Shown here one piece after another: positions 50,597-59,858 of a stretch of 64,000 bases of DNA (its first letter is position 1; every line of letters starts with the position of its first letter). The notes beneath the pieces were generated by a model, which ran no database searches, was not told the origin of the DNA, and saw only the letters and a list, made by a program, of their open reading frames with translations. The translations under genes were made by a program, and so were the position numbers. Source of the DNA: Candidatus Chlorohelix allophototropha (GTDB lineage: Bacteria; Chloroflexota; Chloroflexia; Chloroheliales; Chloroheliaceae); contig NZ_CP128400.1 in assembly GCF_030389965.1 (NCBI RefSeq), forward strand, positions 2,108,001 to 2,172,000, in the 5' to 3' direction.

Positions 50597-52020
50597 CATC
50601 AGTTACAAGTTAAGGGATTAGGAGATAAGTCAAATCAATACGAGGTGAAAAAAAGCCCTATTCCAATTACAATAGGGCGATGGAAAAAGAAGAAAAACCA
50701 CCAAAAAAAGCGAGTAGTGTGCGGCATACCAGAGCCATCGCCCTTGATCGCTCAAAAAGACCCACGATCGCTCCCCCGCCCGAAGAAATCGAGCAACTGC
50801 TGGCGGAAGTGGTGCAACCCAACACTTTTAGTCTGATCCGGCTCTATCAGGAAATGGGCTTACGGGCGCGTACTCTGACCCTGCCAGTAATGCTGGCTTT
50901 CGTCCTCAGTCTGATCTGGCGTCAGATCGGGGCCGTCTCTGAAGCGGTCAGAGTAATCAAGCAAGAAGGAATGTTATGGCAGCCGCCGATCAGGGTCACT
51001 CAGCAAGCGATCAGTCAACGCCTGCGGGAAATGCCAGCGGCTCTGTTTGAAGCGGTCCTAAACGAAGTGCTGCCCCTGATGCACCAGCGTTGGCGCCAGC
51101 GTCAGCGTCCTCTGCCACCTGAGCTGCAAAGGGTTTTAGCCCACTTCAGCCGGGTGGCCGCGGTGGATGGTTCCACCCTGGATGCTTTGATCAAGAAAAC
51201 CGGTTTACTGCGAGAAATAGAAGGCAGCGTCTTAGCGGGGAAAATGATGGGTTTGCTGGATGTAGCCAGCCAGTTACCCCTCAAAATCTGGTATGGTGAA
51301 AATAGCGCAGCCCACGATCAGAGCTGGTGGGAAGCCATTATCGAGACTTTGGAAACAGAGAGTTTGACGCTGTTTGATCTGGGCTTTGTAAATTATGGCC
51401 GTTACCGGCAGTTGACGGTGGAGCACAAGTACTTTGTGACACGGGTAAAAAGTAGGATGGACTACCGGGTGGTGCAAGCGCTAACCAATGAGGAGGGAGT
51501 GCGGGAGTGGTTGATCGCGGTGGGTTCCAAAGAAGAGAAAAGTGAGCAGGTACTGCGTCTGGTGGCAGTGGAATGGGAGGGGAAAAGTTATTGTTATTTG
51601 AGCAATGTGTTGGAGAGGTCCCGTTTAACTGGAGCTACGATAGCCTATCTTTATCGCCAGCGGTGGCGGATCGAGGAGGCTTTTAAGGTAGTAAAACGGC
51701 AGTTGGGTCTGGCTTATTTTCACGCCGGCAGCATAAATGCGATCTGCCTGCAGGTCTGGGCTACCTGGTTATTGTATTGTGTTTTGATAGACTTGACCGA
51801 CAGCGTAGCGGAAGAACTAAAACAACCTTTTAAGGCAATCTCAGTAGAAATGGTCTATCGGGGGTTATACCATTACAGCCAGGCCTTAAAGCGGGGAGAA
51901 ACCTTGAGTGTTTCTCAGTATCTGGCTCAAAATGCCAAGTTATTAGGGATTGTCAAACGCCCTTCCAAAAGACCTCTTCTTATTTGACATTTACTTTGCT
52001 ACCTTAACTTGTAACCTATG
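50597..52020. mobile_element. IS4-family insertion sequence
   Basis: A 1424-bp element with imperfect terminal inverted repeats of 19 bases, CATCAGTTACAAGTTAAGG on the left and CATAGGTTACAAGTTAAGG (read inwards) on the right. It is flanked by a perfect 9-bp direct repeat, GTCTAAAGC, at 50588-50596 and 52021-52029. Target length and transposase signature are both typical of the IS4 family. Confidence 0.92.
50680..51987 (+). CDS. IS4-family DDE transposase
   Basis: Transposase of 435 residues occupying most of the element. The first catalytic Asp is in AAVDGSTLDALIKK, the second in LTLFDLGFVNYGRY, and the Glu in the YREK signature YRQRWRIEEAFKVVK (Y-x2-R-x3-E-x6-K), followed by the usual RNase-H helix. 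It runs in the opposite direction to the gene it interrupts. The frame is complete, so the element may be active. Confidence 0.93.
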   Translation: MEKEEKPPKKASSVRHTRAIALDRSKRPTIAPPPEEIEQLLAEVVQPNTFSLIRLYQEMGLRARTLTLPVMLAFVLSLIWRQIGAVSEAVRVIKQEGMLWQPPIRVTQQAISQRLREMPAALFEAVLNEVLPLMHQRWRQRQRPLPPELQRVLAHFSRVAAVDGSTLDALIKKTGLLREIEGSVLAGKMMGLLDVASQLPLKIWYGENSAAHDQSWWEAIIETLETESLTLFDLGFVNYGRYRQLTVEHKYFVTRVKSRMDYRVVQALTNEEGVREWLIAVGSKEEKSEQVLRLVAVEWEGKSYCYLSNVLERSRLTGATIAYLYRQRWRIEEAFKVVKRQLGLAYFHAGSINAICLQVWATWLLYCVLIDLTDSVAEELKQPFKAISVEMVYRGLYHYSQALKRGETLSVSQYLAQNAKLLGIVKRPSKRPLLI

Positions 52021-53280
52021 GTCTAAAGCGTAAATCACTTCCAGACGGATTTCTTTATCCGGATGCTTCAGCCTTGTAAGAAGTGCAGGTAATGCTCTTG
52101 TATCCTTGAGTTTTCCAAGATGCTCCAATAAAACTAATAGAACCCTGACTTCATTTTCTTTCAGCAATAAATTCGCTAATGGAACTGCTGCATTTGGCGG
52201 ATCAATCCGGTATAACGCTTCAATCGCTGCACCCCGCACTTTATTTTCGCGGTCTTGTAAACAGTTCATAATAGCGATTTCTACCAGTTTATTTCCGCCG
52301 CCTATTTTTTCCAGCACCGCTAAAACTTGCTCTCTTACTTCTGGATAAGAATCATTTAAGGCTGTGAGCAAAGGCTCTATTGCAGCTTTATTGCTCAATT
52401 TCTTCAAGCCAATTGCCGCTAGTTCTCTTACTTTTGGATTCAAGTGCTTCAAGAACAAAACCAATTCTTCTAAAGCTTCAGGATATTCACCGACTGTTTC
52501 AACAAGAGCTATTTTGAAGATGAAGTCTTCTTCCTCATCCAGGATTATTTCAAGTAGAGCTTGTAATATTCTATTATCACGAAAACTTCTCAGGGCTTTG
52601 GAAGCCTCTGAGCGAATGTTAAAGGATTTGCCGTTAGTTGTCTCATCTTTATTTTTCACGACTTGGAGTAGAATTTCGATTGCTTTTTGATCTCCAATAA
52701 AACCCAACACCCTTACAATATTCAGTCGTTCCTGATAATCACTCACTTCTTGGAGTCTAGAAATAAGATTCGGTACTAACGTTGAATCAAATGCAGCCCA
52801 CATTGGCAACATTTCTTTGAATTGTTTAAGCCTCACCCTATCAAGAAATTCTGGTTCTAATAATTGTGAAGTGCAAAACTTAGCACAAAAGTAATTTTGT
52901 AACCGTACGCCTTTGAAACATACCAACTGCTCTGTCTGAAATATTAACCCGGCAGTTGTAGCCCAACCCAACAATTCTTCTGCTTCTTGCTTTTCTTCTA
53001 TCCTCAAAGGTGCTTCTTTTTGAGGCGAATCTTTTCGTGTTTTAATCCGAAAAAGCCATTTCAGAGCGATATTTAAATCAATTGCGTCAGCCCAAACTGG
53101 CGTATAGGTTGCATCGTTTGATTTGTTACCAGAGGTATATTTTGAGTCAGTTAGGTTGAAGGCTAAAATGGAAAGCGCTTTGTGCAATTGCTCAATCCGG
53201 TCAGAAGGTATCTTATTCATCTCAGCGAGATGCGCTATTCTTTTATTTACGTATATTTCTAAATGATTAATAGCATTCAT
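52021..53280 (-). pseudogene. HEAT-repeat gene, 5' part split off by an IS
   Basis: N-terminal 420 codons of the split gene. About residues 1-150 look like the helical region that precedes the repeats in NACHT-type proteins (AEELLGWATTAGLIFQTEQL, QNYFCAKF). Then HEAT repeats from about residue 160 onwards (VSDYQERLNIVRVLGFIGD, LNPKVRELAAIGLKKLSN, DSYPEVREQVLAVLEKIGG). The reading continues into the IS for 11 codons (to 51991). With its 3' part the original protein would have 617 residues. There is no NTPase domain upstream, so the gene is either truncated or NTPase-free. Confidence 0.85.
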
Positions 53281-53686
53281 TGCATTACAATTTTTCTGGC
53301 ACTGTAAAATTTGAAAACATCGTCAACCCACATGTTACTATAACTTAAATGTACAACCTTCGGTAAGGTGCAAAGTTGGAGAGAAGGGCGTATTCAAATA
53401 CGTATCCACCCGAAAGGTGGCAAGCATACGAATGGGACATATCCCCCGATTGAATTGTGATTGTAGTGTGGGGAGAAGGGGAGGGTTTGGGTTGATAGAG
53501 GTGCATCTGATGCGCCCTTTTTCGCTGGGGCAACGCGCGATAGGGACATATCCCCCGTTTGTAATGATGTAATGAAATGAGGAAGAGAGGGAGAAGGTAA
53601 GGGGCGAGAGGCGATTCGAGAATCGCCCCTGCATTAAACTCTCATGGGATGGGTTGAAGGGCGCAGCGGAATACGCCCGCGTTGGA
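53281..53686. repeat. Intergenic region packed with dispersed repeats
   Basis: Family A palindromes at 53386-53405, about 53498-53517 and 53659-53678, family B copies at 53430-53447 and 53539-53556, and purine-rich linker in between. No gene in about 400 bases. Confidence 0.65.
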
Positions 53687-55540
53687 TTACTGCCACCCCT
53701 TCTGGCGCAAAAGGGCGTTGCCGAGCAAGCCGAGCAACACCTCGAAGCGCGTCCCGGTGTTTTCGGGATGCCACTCGAAGCGGTTGCGCTCGAAATATTG
53801 CACCACATAGGTTTTGCCGTCATCCGGGTTCACCTCGTTGAATTCCTCACTGATGGGGTAGCCATACATCGAAAGTCCCCCGTTCTTATCCCAATACGCC
53901 TTAAAGCTGTTGCGTAGGTTGTGCCCGGTTTGGGGGAAATAGGTTGCGCCCGGATAGCGCATATCCTCGAAGCGGTTGAACGCGCCGTTCCCGCTTGCCC
54001 GTTGCTGCTCGGTAAACTGCACCCCCAACAAGCCGAGCAATATCTCGTAGGGTGTGCCTTTATTCTCAGGGTGATACTCGAAGCGGTTGCGCTCGAAGTA
54101 TTGCACCACGTAGATTTTGCCATCGCTAGGGTTCACCTCGCGGAAAGGCTCGGTTTTGGCGTAACCGAATTGCGCTGTACCACCGTTCGCCTCCCAATAT
54201 TGGCGGAACAAGGGCGAGAGGTTGTGGCGCGTTTCTACGAAATAATAGCCCTTGTCTGCGGGGGCGGGGTTGGTCATGTTGCGGCTCGATTGCGCGGGTA
54301 ACTCCAGCGTGTACAGCCGACCATCGCGTTGCGCCAACAGCTTGAAAGGGGCGTAGGGCGTAACATCCAGAATCGACATGTTCGCGCCGAGTTTTTGCCA
54401 GCTTGTGCCGCTGTCGCCGCTGTACCAAAGATTCCCGCTCAGGTTGGTGAAGCCTATCAGGAAGCTGGAAGGTGCATCCGATATTGCCTGAACCGTTAGG
54501 CTAGGCGGCACGCCCTTGCCATCGCCCAATAATTCGGCGGGTATCGGCAAACTCTGCCATGTAGCGCCGCCATCCTTGCTGCGCTCAAGTTGGTAACTGC
54601 CCATATAAGCCGCTTTCAGTCGTAGGATGCCGTCCGCACTGTAGAAAGTTGAGACGCTGCCGGACATTCCGCTGCTGCCCATCGTTTGGAAAGTGCGCCC
54701 GCCATCGGTTGAGAGGTAGTTGGTAGAGCCGCCGCTCGAACCTGCGCCGCCGTTGCTTATCATCATAGCCAGATAATCCACCGGGGGACGGAAACCGGGC
54801 AAGGGCGGAAACCACACTTGCGGCTCAAAATAAATCCCGGTGGATTCATGTTCCGAGCGTTTCTCCCATGTTGCGCCCGCGTCTGCCGAAAAATAGATGG
54901 CGTATTTCATCTTGTTGGGCGCAACGGCATCTTTCACCTGCGAAAAGCCGTAGAGGGCGCGTCCGTCCGCTTTTGCAACGGTGATGCCACGCAAAATCCC
55001 GCCAAGCTGTTGCGCCCCTTCCGTCCAATTCAAACCGCCGTCGCTGCTGGCAAAGAAAGTGCTGGTGTAAACGACTTTCCCGTTCACCGTCTGCGAATTT
55101 ACTTGCAAACTATAGACGTAAAGCGAGCCATCGGTGGCATAATGCGTTACCTGATGGGCAATAGTGCGCCCGTTCGGGAAAGCGGGGGAGTACACCACGC
55201 CGCTACCCTCGTCCGCAAGTCTGTAAGAATAGCCGGTATAGGGATTACAAAGGATAAAATAGTTGGGGCTGTGGTCATACGCGCCCGTAGCGAGGTTCAC
55301 GCTTACTGTGCCGAAGTCCGGGTAATCCGAGTATAACCCGCTAAAGTGGTAAACATTGGGGCTTGTGCCGTCAAAGCAACGCGCCGGAGAATAGAAGGCG
55401 TTGGAATATTTGAGGCTAACGCTGGTATCGTGCCACCCGGCGGGAGGGTCTGCCGCTTGTGCTGTTCCCGCAGTGGTAGCGACCACCGTTAACAGCATAA
55501 TAATTGCCAGTAGCGTGTTAATGCTCAAGTTTCTTTTCAT
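53687..55540 (-). CDS. Secreted protein with BNR-type beta-propeller and VQYFER repeats
   Basis: Exported protein of 617 residues. ATG 55540 (MKRNLSINTLLAIIM) follows GGATGGG and gives a signal ending near AQAADP. The middle contains several asp-box-like motifs (SSDGGLNWTEGAQ, SADAGATWEKRSEH, SKDGGATWQSLP, SGDSGTSWQKLG), typical of sialidase/Vps10-type propellers. The C-terminal third has two copies of a GHNL..FKAYWDKNGGLSMYGYPISEEFNEVNPDDGK...VQYFERNRFEWHPEN unit common in Chloroflexota secreted proteins. Function: likely surface adhesion or sensing; no catalytic residues identified. Confidence 0.85.
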   Translation of the reverse strand: MKRNLSINTLLAIIMLLTVVATTAGTAQAADPPAGWHDTSVSLKYSNAFYSPARCFDGTSPNVYHFSGLYSDYPDFGTVSVNLATGAYDHSPNYFILCNPYTGYSYRLADEGSGVVYSPAFPNGRTIAHQVTHYATDGSLYVYSLQVNSQTVNGKVVYTSTFFASSDGGLNWTEGAQQLGGILRGITVAKADGRALYGFSQVKDAVAPNKMKYAIYFSADAGATWEKRSEHESTGIYFEPQVWFPPLPGFRPPVDYLAMMISNGGAGSSGGSTNYLSTDGGRTFQTMGSSGMSGSVSTFYSADGILRLKAAYMGSYQLERSKDGGATWQSLPIPAELLGDGKGVPPSLTVQAISDAPSSFLIGFTNLSGNLWYSGDSGTSWQKLGANMSILDVTPYAPFKLLAQRDGRLYTLELPAQSSRNMTNPAPADKGYYFVETRHNLSPLFRQYWEANGGTAQFGYAKTEPFREVNPSDGKIYVVQYFERNRFEYHPENKGTPYEILLGLLGVQFTEQQRASGNGAFNRFEDMRYPGATYFPQTGHNLRNSFKAYWDKNGGLSMYGYPISEEFNEVNPDDGKTYVVQYFERNRFEWHPENTGTRFEVLLGLLGNALLRQKGWQ

Positions 55541-55748
55541 GTCCCATCCTTTCATAATTCCCACCACTCGCCCTATTTATATGAAACGTAGAACCGGGCA
55601 TTAGGTTCTTTGAACCTGACTTAATTTGGCAAAATTCAGCCAAACTTGCTGCGACAAAGCTTGAGCCATCAACTACTGCTATATTAACGCTATTTGGGCT
55701 TAATTTGGGGGGAAGTAAAGGGAGGTTTCTTCTATTATATAGGTGAAT

Positions 55749-55774
55749 AGGCAAGAGGTGTTAACCCCTTGCCT
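55749..55774 (-). terminator. Hairpin after the second efflux pump gene
   Basis: AGGCAAGAGG and CCCCTTGCCT form a 9-of-10-pair stem with a six-base loop, just after the pump stop (the pump is read leftwards). Confidence 0.5.
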
Positions 55775-55784
55775 CTAATCTTTT

Positions 55785-57401
55785 TTAGGCTGCCAATTCT
55801 TCTTTTTTCACGACAACGGGTGTTTCGGTAGGTTGCCGCTTCTTCAAGCCGGATTTGACGCGAATGGCAGGCACCATCAATGCGCCTAGCAATACTACCA
55901 CCGCCAGTCCGGTAGTGATGAACAAGCCGTTGTGAATGGCGGCGGTTAGGGTAGTGCGTACCGTATCCACCAGCGATTCGGGCAGATTTCCCGCGACTCC
56001 CTTGTTTAACAGGTTTTGCGGTTCTGAGATAGTTTCCAGCAGTTTGGCTGGTAACCCGGCAGCGGCAGGCGCGGCGGTGATTGCCGAAGCGTAGCTGTTG
56101 GTGACGATTGTGCCGATTACCGCTACGCCCATGGTGCTGCCGATTGAGCGGAAGAACTGTACGGTGGCAATGCCCACCCCTATTTCGCGCCGCGACACCG
56201 ATTCTTGCACTACAATGGTCATACTCGGCATCACCTGTCCTAGCCCAAAGCCGATTATCATCATAAAGATTGTAACCGACCACAGCGGCGAGTCGGTATT
56301 GATGGTGAGCAAGAGCGACATTCCTACCAGTACGGTCAGGCTACCGCTGATGAAAGGCAATTTGAGATAGCCCACGCGCCCGATGAACTGCCCGGTCAGG
56401 ATGTTGGCGGTGACCATTGCCAATGCCAACGGGGTAGTGATTGCGCCCGAACTGGCAGCGGATTGTCCCTTCACCACCTGAATAAAGAGCGGGATGAATA
56501 GAGTTGTGCCAAGCAGGGTTGCGCTGGAAGTAAAGCTGACCAATGCCATTGTGCGTACCCCTTTGTTGGCGAACAACTTGAGGGGCAAAATCGGTTCGGT
56601 AACGCGCGTTTCTACGAAGATAAAGACCACCAACAGCGTCAACGCTGCCCCTAGCAAGCCCAGAATTTGCGGGCTGTTCCAAGCGTAACCGCGTGGTTCG
56701 GCATGTCCGCCCCAAGTGAGCGCAAGCAGCAAGCTGACTACTGAGCCGGTCATGAAGAATGAGCCTAGCCAATCGACTTTGCGCGCCCCTTTAGGCGTGG
56801 ATTTTGGCAGATTGAAGATGAGCGCCAGCACTGCCACCGCTCCTACCGGTACGTTCACATAGAACACCCAACGCCAATCGAGATTATCGGTGATGAAGCC
56901 GCCCAACGCGGGACCGACTACCGAGGATAGCCCGAAAACGGCGGCAATCAAGCCTTGCCAGCGCGCGCGTTTGGCGGAGTCGGGGAAGAGTTCGGCGACC
57001 ATCGCGAAGGCGTTGGATTGCAACATGCCCGCGCCGATGCCCTGAAAGCCTCGGAATATTACCAGCCAAAGCATCGAAGGAGCTGCGCCGCTCAGAGCAG
57101 AACCAGCCACGAAAACAAATACCGCGGGCAACAATAAGGTTCTGCGTCCGAACATGTCGCCGAGCCTTCCGGCAATCGGGATAGTAGCGGTGGAGGTGAG
57201 CAGGTAGGCGGTGCTGACCCACGCGAACAGCGAAAAGCCTTGCAGTTCTTCCACGATGCGCGGCAACGCCGGGTTCACGATGGTCTGATCGAGCGCAGCC
57301 AGCAAGATGCTCATGATTATGCCCGATAGAGCCAGTATTAAACGTTTATTTTCTGATGGTTGCGGCTTTTCCGCGGACAGTTCTTTTACAGCCACTTTCA
57401 A
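55785..57401 (-). CDS. DHA2-family drug efflux MFS transporter, paralogue
   Basis: Fourteen-helix antiporter of 538 residues, a close paralogue of 21921-23525 over its entire length (LDQTIVNPALPRIVEELQGFSLFAWVSTAYLLT, GRLGDMFGRRTLLLPAVF, GPALGGFITDNLDWRWVF). TTG start after the same GGATTAT box. It lacks an adjacent MarR gene, but its promoter has the same four-site operator array with identical spacing (57511-57580), so it probably responds to the MarR protein at 21331. Multidrug export is the likely function. Confidence 0.9.
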   Translation of the reverse strand: MKVAVKELSAEKPQPSENKRLILALSGIIMSILLAALDQTIVNPALPRIVEELQGFSLFAWVSTAYLLTSTATIPIAGRLGDMFGRRTLLLPAVFVFVAGSALSGAAPSMLWLVIFRGFQGIGAGMLQSNAFAMVAELFPDSAKRARWQGLIAAVFGLSSVVGPALGGFITDNLDWRWVFYVNVPVGAVAVLALIFNLPKSTPKGARKVDWLGSFFMTGSVVSLLLALTWGGHAEPRGYAWNSPQILGLLGAALTLLVVFIFVETRVTEPILPLKLFANKGVRTMALVSFTSSATLLGTTLFIPLFIQVVKGQSAASSGAITTPLALAMVTANILTGQFIGRVGYLKLPFISGSLTVLVGMSLLLTINTDSPLWSVTIFMMIIGFGLGQVMPSMTIVVQESVSRREIGVGIATVQFFRSIGSTMGVAVIGTIVTNSYASAITAAPAAAGLPAKLLETISEPQNLLNKGVAGNLPESLVDTVRTTLTAAIHNGLFITTGLAVVVLLGALMVPAIRVKSGLKKRQPTETPVVVKKEELAA

Positions 57402-57510
57402 TAATCCTTTAGCTAGTCAGGCAAGGGCTTTGAACCCCTGTTTGGGTTGTACGATTAAATTTCTCTATATGTTTGGGTACTAGGATGGCTCGTTTCCTCA
57501 CCACACATGC

Positions 57511-57580
57511 TTGATGCGACAATGATTGATACAGCAATCATTGATGTGACAATGATAATAAAGAATCGTTGATATGTCAA
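57511..57580 (-). promoter_or_regulatory. Promoter with four-site operator array, second copy
   Basis: On the minus strand: TTGACA, 17 bases, TATCAT, and 12-mers TTGATATGTCAA (57569), TTGATGTGACAA (57541), TTGATACAGCAA (57526) and TTGATGCGACAA (57511), that is spacing 28, 15, 15 from the pump-distal end. This mirrors 21238-21307 exactly. There is about 110-150 bases of leader before the TTG start. Confidence 0.75.
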
Positions 57581-57658
57581 TGGTATTTAGAATTAAATTT
57601 GAGGGAAGGAAAAAGGGGGTTGCTTCTATATTATAAGAGCGTGTTTGCTTATGTAAAA

Positions 57659-57688
57659 AGGGCAGTTCGCCTCTAAACGAACCGCCCT
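57659..57688 (-). terminator. Terminator after the 57722-58957 gene
   Basis: Read leftwards: AGGGCGGTTCG, an 8-base loop, CGAACTGCCCT, then a run of T; 10 of 11 pairs. Confidence 0.75.
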
Positions 57689-57721
57689 AACTTCTTCTTT
57701 TACAGTTGTATCAGTACCTAC

Positions 57722-58957
57722 TTATTGCGGTGTCCAACTAACCGTAGTGGTAGCGGTTTCAGACCCATAAGTTACCTTAACTGTTACTTTTACTTCAAAA
57801 CCTTTAGTCGGTCCGCCCACGTCCCAAACTGTGCTAGATTTTCCATCTGCGCCTGTGTCGTTGCCTGTAAAATCACTTCGTTTAGACTTGTAAGCAACGG
57901 AATAGGTTACTTTAGCGCCTGCAACGGGCTGCCCATTTTTGTTTGCGGCTACACATAGAGTTTGGTTTCCACCAGAAATACTTGGCTGAGCAAGGCTGGC
58001 GTTGATACTCAGGTTAGGGCTAACTGGCGGTTTATCGCCTGTACAACTGGCGCTATTGTTTGCTACCCCCTGAATATAGCGCCATTGGAAATAATGCTGC
58101 CCGATGTTGCCCATTTCAACTCTAAATTCTAACGGGTTGTCTGGCGTATAGGTCAGCACGCGCCGCTCAAATAGTTGGATTAAAACATCTCTTTCCTGTC
58201 CGGCTACAACCGCTTTTGCCCAATAAGCCTCAGAAATTGGGTAGCCGAACACATTGGCAATTGGGTTATCGGTATAAACTCGCCCTATTACAAATTTTGA
58301 GTTGAGCCAAATTCGCCCGGTGAGATTTTGGAAATCCACAAATACCTGCGGGATGTTATGACCAAGCGTAGATTCATAAGAACCGATTGTTATTTGAGCA
58401 GGTACGCTATCAAGGGTTTTTACTACCCCTTCTCGATTAATCCCAAGATTGGCTATTTTCCCTGTCTTATCTGTTGCGGTATTTTCTCCGGGATTAAAAG
58501 TCACCACGTTTTTGAAACTGGCGTAGGTGGGCGCAATTGCATTACCACCGCCGCTGTTATCATCCCCTGCTACTTGGCTTGTACTTGGTTGTAATGTGGA
58601 GAACTTAGCATTTCCGTCCTGACGTTGTCCAGTCACAAGTTCTTTGGTAAGTAACCCGTTAGTGACAAACTGCCCGTCAGTAGAGATTTCCATACGGCTC
58701 TTGTCAAAATATTGTACCTGTCGCTTACCCGATGGCGCTTCCTGATAATCTTCTTCAAGTATTCCAAAACTGTTAGGTCCCCAAGTGAAACCCCTACCTG
58801 CGCCCGGCACTTCATCCACCAGTTTGTCGCTATATTGCCATAGCTGTTTGAACTTATCATTGCCATAGGCTGGCGCGGCTACAGAAACCGAGATAGGAAT
58901 GAACATCAATGATGCAATAGTAAACACAAAGATTAGCGCGGAAAGTCGTTTCCTCAT
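57722..58957 (-). CDS. Secreted protein with VQYFDK domain and Big-type domain
   Basis: Exported protein of 411 residues; signal MRKRLSALIFVFTIASLMF with cleavage near VAAPAYG. About 30-150: the domain with RGFTWGPNSF and RQVQYFDKSRMEISTDGQFVTNGLL that recurs in Chloroflexota exported proteins. About 150-310: FQNLTGRIWLNSKF, GYPISEAYWAKAVVAGQERDVLIQLFERRVLTYTPDN. About 330-411: an Ig-like bacterial (Big) or fibronectin-type fold with VTYSVAYKSKR and TVSWTP at the end. A surface protein of unknown function. Confidence 0.8.
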   Translation of the reverse strand: MRKRLSALIFVFTIASLMFIPISVSVAAPAYGNDKFKQLWQYSDKLVDEVPGAGRGFTWGPNSFGILEEDYQEAPSGKRQVQYFDKSRMEISTDGQFVTNGLLTKELVTGQRQDGNAKFSTLQPSTSQVAGDDNSGGGNAIAPTYASFKNVVTFNPGENTATDKTGKIANLGINREGVVKTLDSVPAQITIGSYESTLGHNIPQVFVDFQNLTGRIWLNSKFVIGRVYTDNPIANVFGYPISEAYWAKAVVAGQERDVLIQLFERRVLTYTPDNPLEFRVEMGNIGQHYFQWRYIQGVANNSASCTGDKPPVSPNLSINASLAQPSISGGNQTLCVAANKNGQPVAGAKVTYSVAYKSKRSDFTGNDTGADGKSSTVWDVGGPTKGFEVKVTVKVTYGSETATTTVSWTPQ

Positions 58958-59011
58958 AAAGTGAAATCTCCCTTGTTGTTTTTTAGTCTAAAAATACGCT
59001 CAGCCACCCGA

Positions 59012-59599
59012 TTATTTAGTTCGGGGGACGATACCGATATTCTGTAGCATGCTTATCACCAAACTGAGCGCGAAAAAAGCTCCCATTATATAAGTCCATA
59101 TAGGCGGATCGGCATTCAGGTCTTTGCCGGCAACCGACTCCAGAAATAAAACCTGCCTAGTGCGGTTGAGTACTCGCGTACCTAACTGTTTTGAGGGGGG
59201 GATGAGATATAACACCAGACCGCCAAAAGCCCAAACGAACGCAAACCAGAAACCAATAAAAAGCGTATAAAGCACTATACCGCCTGAGTTCGAGGGTTTT
59301 CTGCGCTGGTAGTAAACCGGGGCAGGATAATAAACTGGCTGTGGAGGTGGGGCTTGCACTACTATAACTTGTGGTACTACAGGAGGCGGTGGTGATGCAG
59401 GAGCTTGTTGGGCGGGCTTGGGTGGTTGCTGTTTTTCCAAACAGCGTTCAATCAAGCCTCGAATTTCCTCATTCTCTGGATGATAGGATGCAAGGCTGTA
59501 CAATTGCATCAGGGCTTCCTGAAAACGACCACCACGCATTAAATCCTTTGCCTCACCTAATTTGAAATCATCTTCGAGCGAAAACTTTGACTGTGACAT
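59012..59599 (-). CDS. Small membrane protein with TPR-like start
   Basis: Protein of 195 residues. N-terminal about 60 residues (FKLGEAKDLMRGGRFQEALMQLYSLASYHPEN) resemble one or two TPRs. A Pro-rich stretch (70-105, PPPPVVPQ, YYPAPVYY) is followed by two strongly hydrophobic helices (about 110-130 and 170-190) with VLYTLFIGFWFAFVWAF. It may anchor a protein complex at the membrane. It is divergent from nothing obvious; the IS5-type element lies upstream. Confidence 0.7.
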   Translation of the reverse strand: MSQSKFSLEDDFKLGEAKDLMRGGRFQEALMQLYSLASYHPENEEIRGLIERCLEKQQPPKPAQQAPASPPPPVVPQVIVVQAPPPQPVYYPAPVYYQRRKPSNSGGIVLYTLFIGFWFAFVWAFGGLVLYLIPPSKQLGTRVLNRTRQVLFLESVAGKDLNADPPIWTYIMGAFFALSLVISMLQNIGIVPRTK

Positions 59600-59858
59600 G
59601 ATTTCCTCTTCTTGCTACTAAATATAAAATAGCGCCGCTTTAATACCCAAAAGCAATAGAAGTAACAATGAGTTTATAATAAACAACCATTATTCCTCGC
59701 AAGAATTCAGTATACAACTTTGCAATATGAAAACTAGGTGTAGTTCAGTCACTACTAGGAAAAAACCCATCTAATAGTTTAAATGCTAATCTTATATTAA
59801 TTTAAAGTTCGAGATTCTAGGAAATCCATAAGAAATAGGATTTAAAATCCCTTGCTTA
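59600..59858. other. AT-rich intergenic region before the IS5-type element
   Basis: About 260 bases, very AT-rich, no ORF and no clear hairpin. Probably the promoter region of the small membrane protein. The IS inserted at 59859. Confidence 0.5.
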
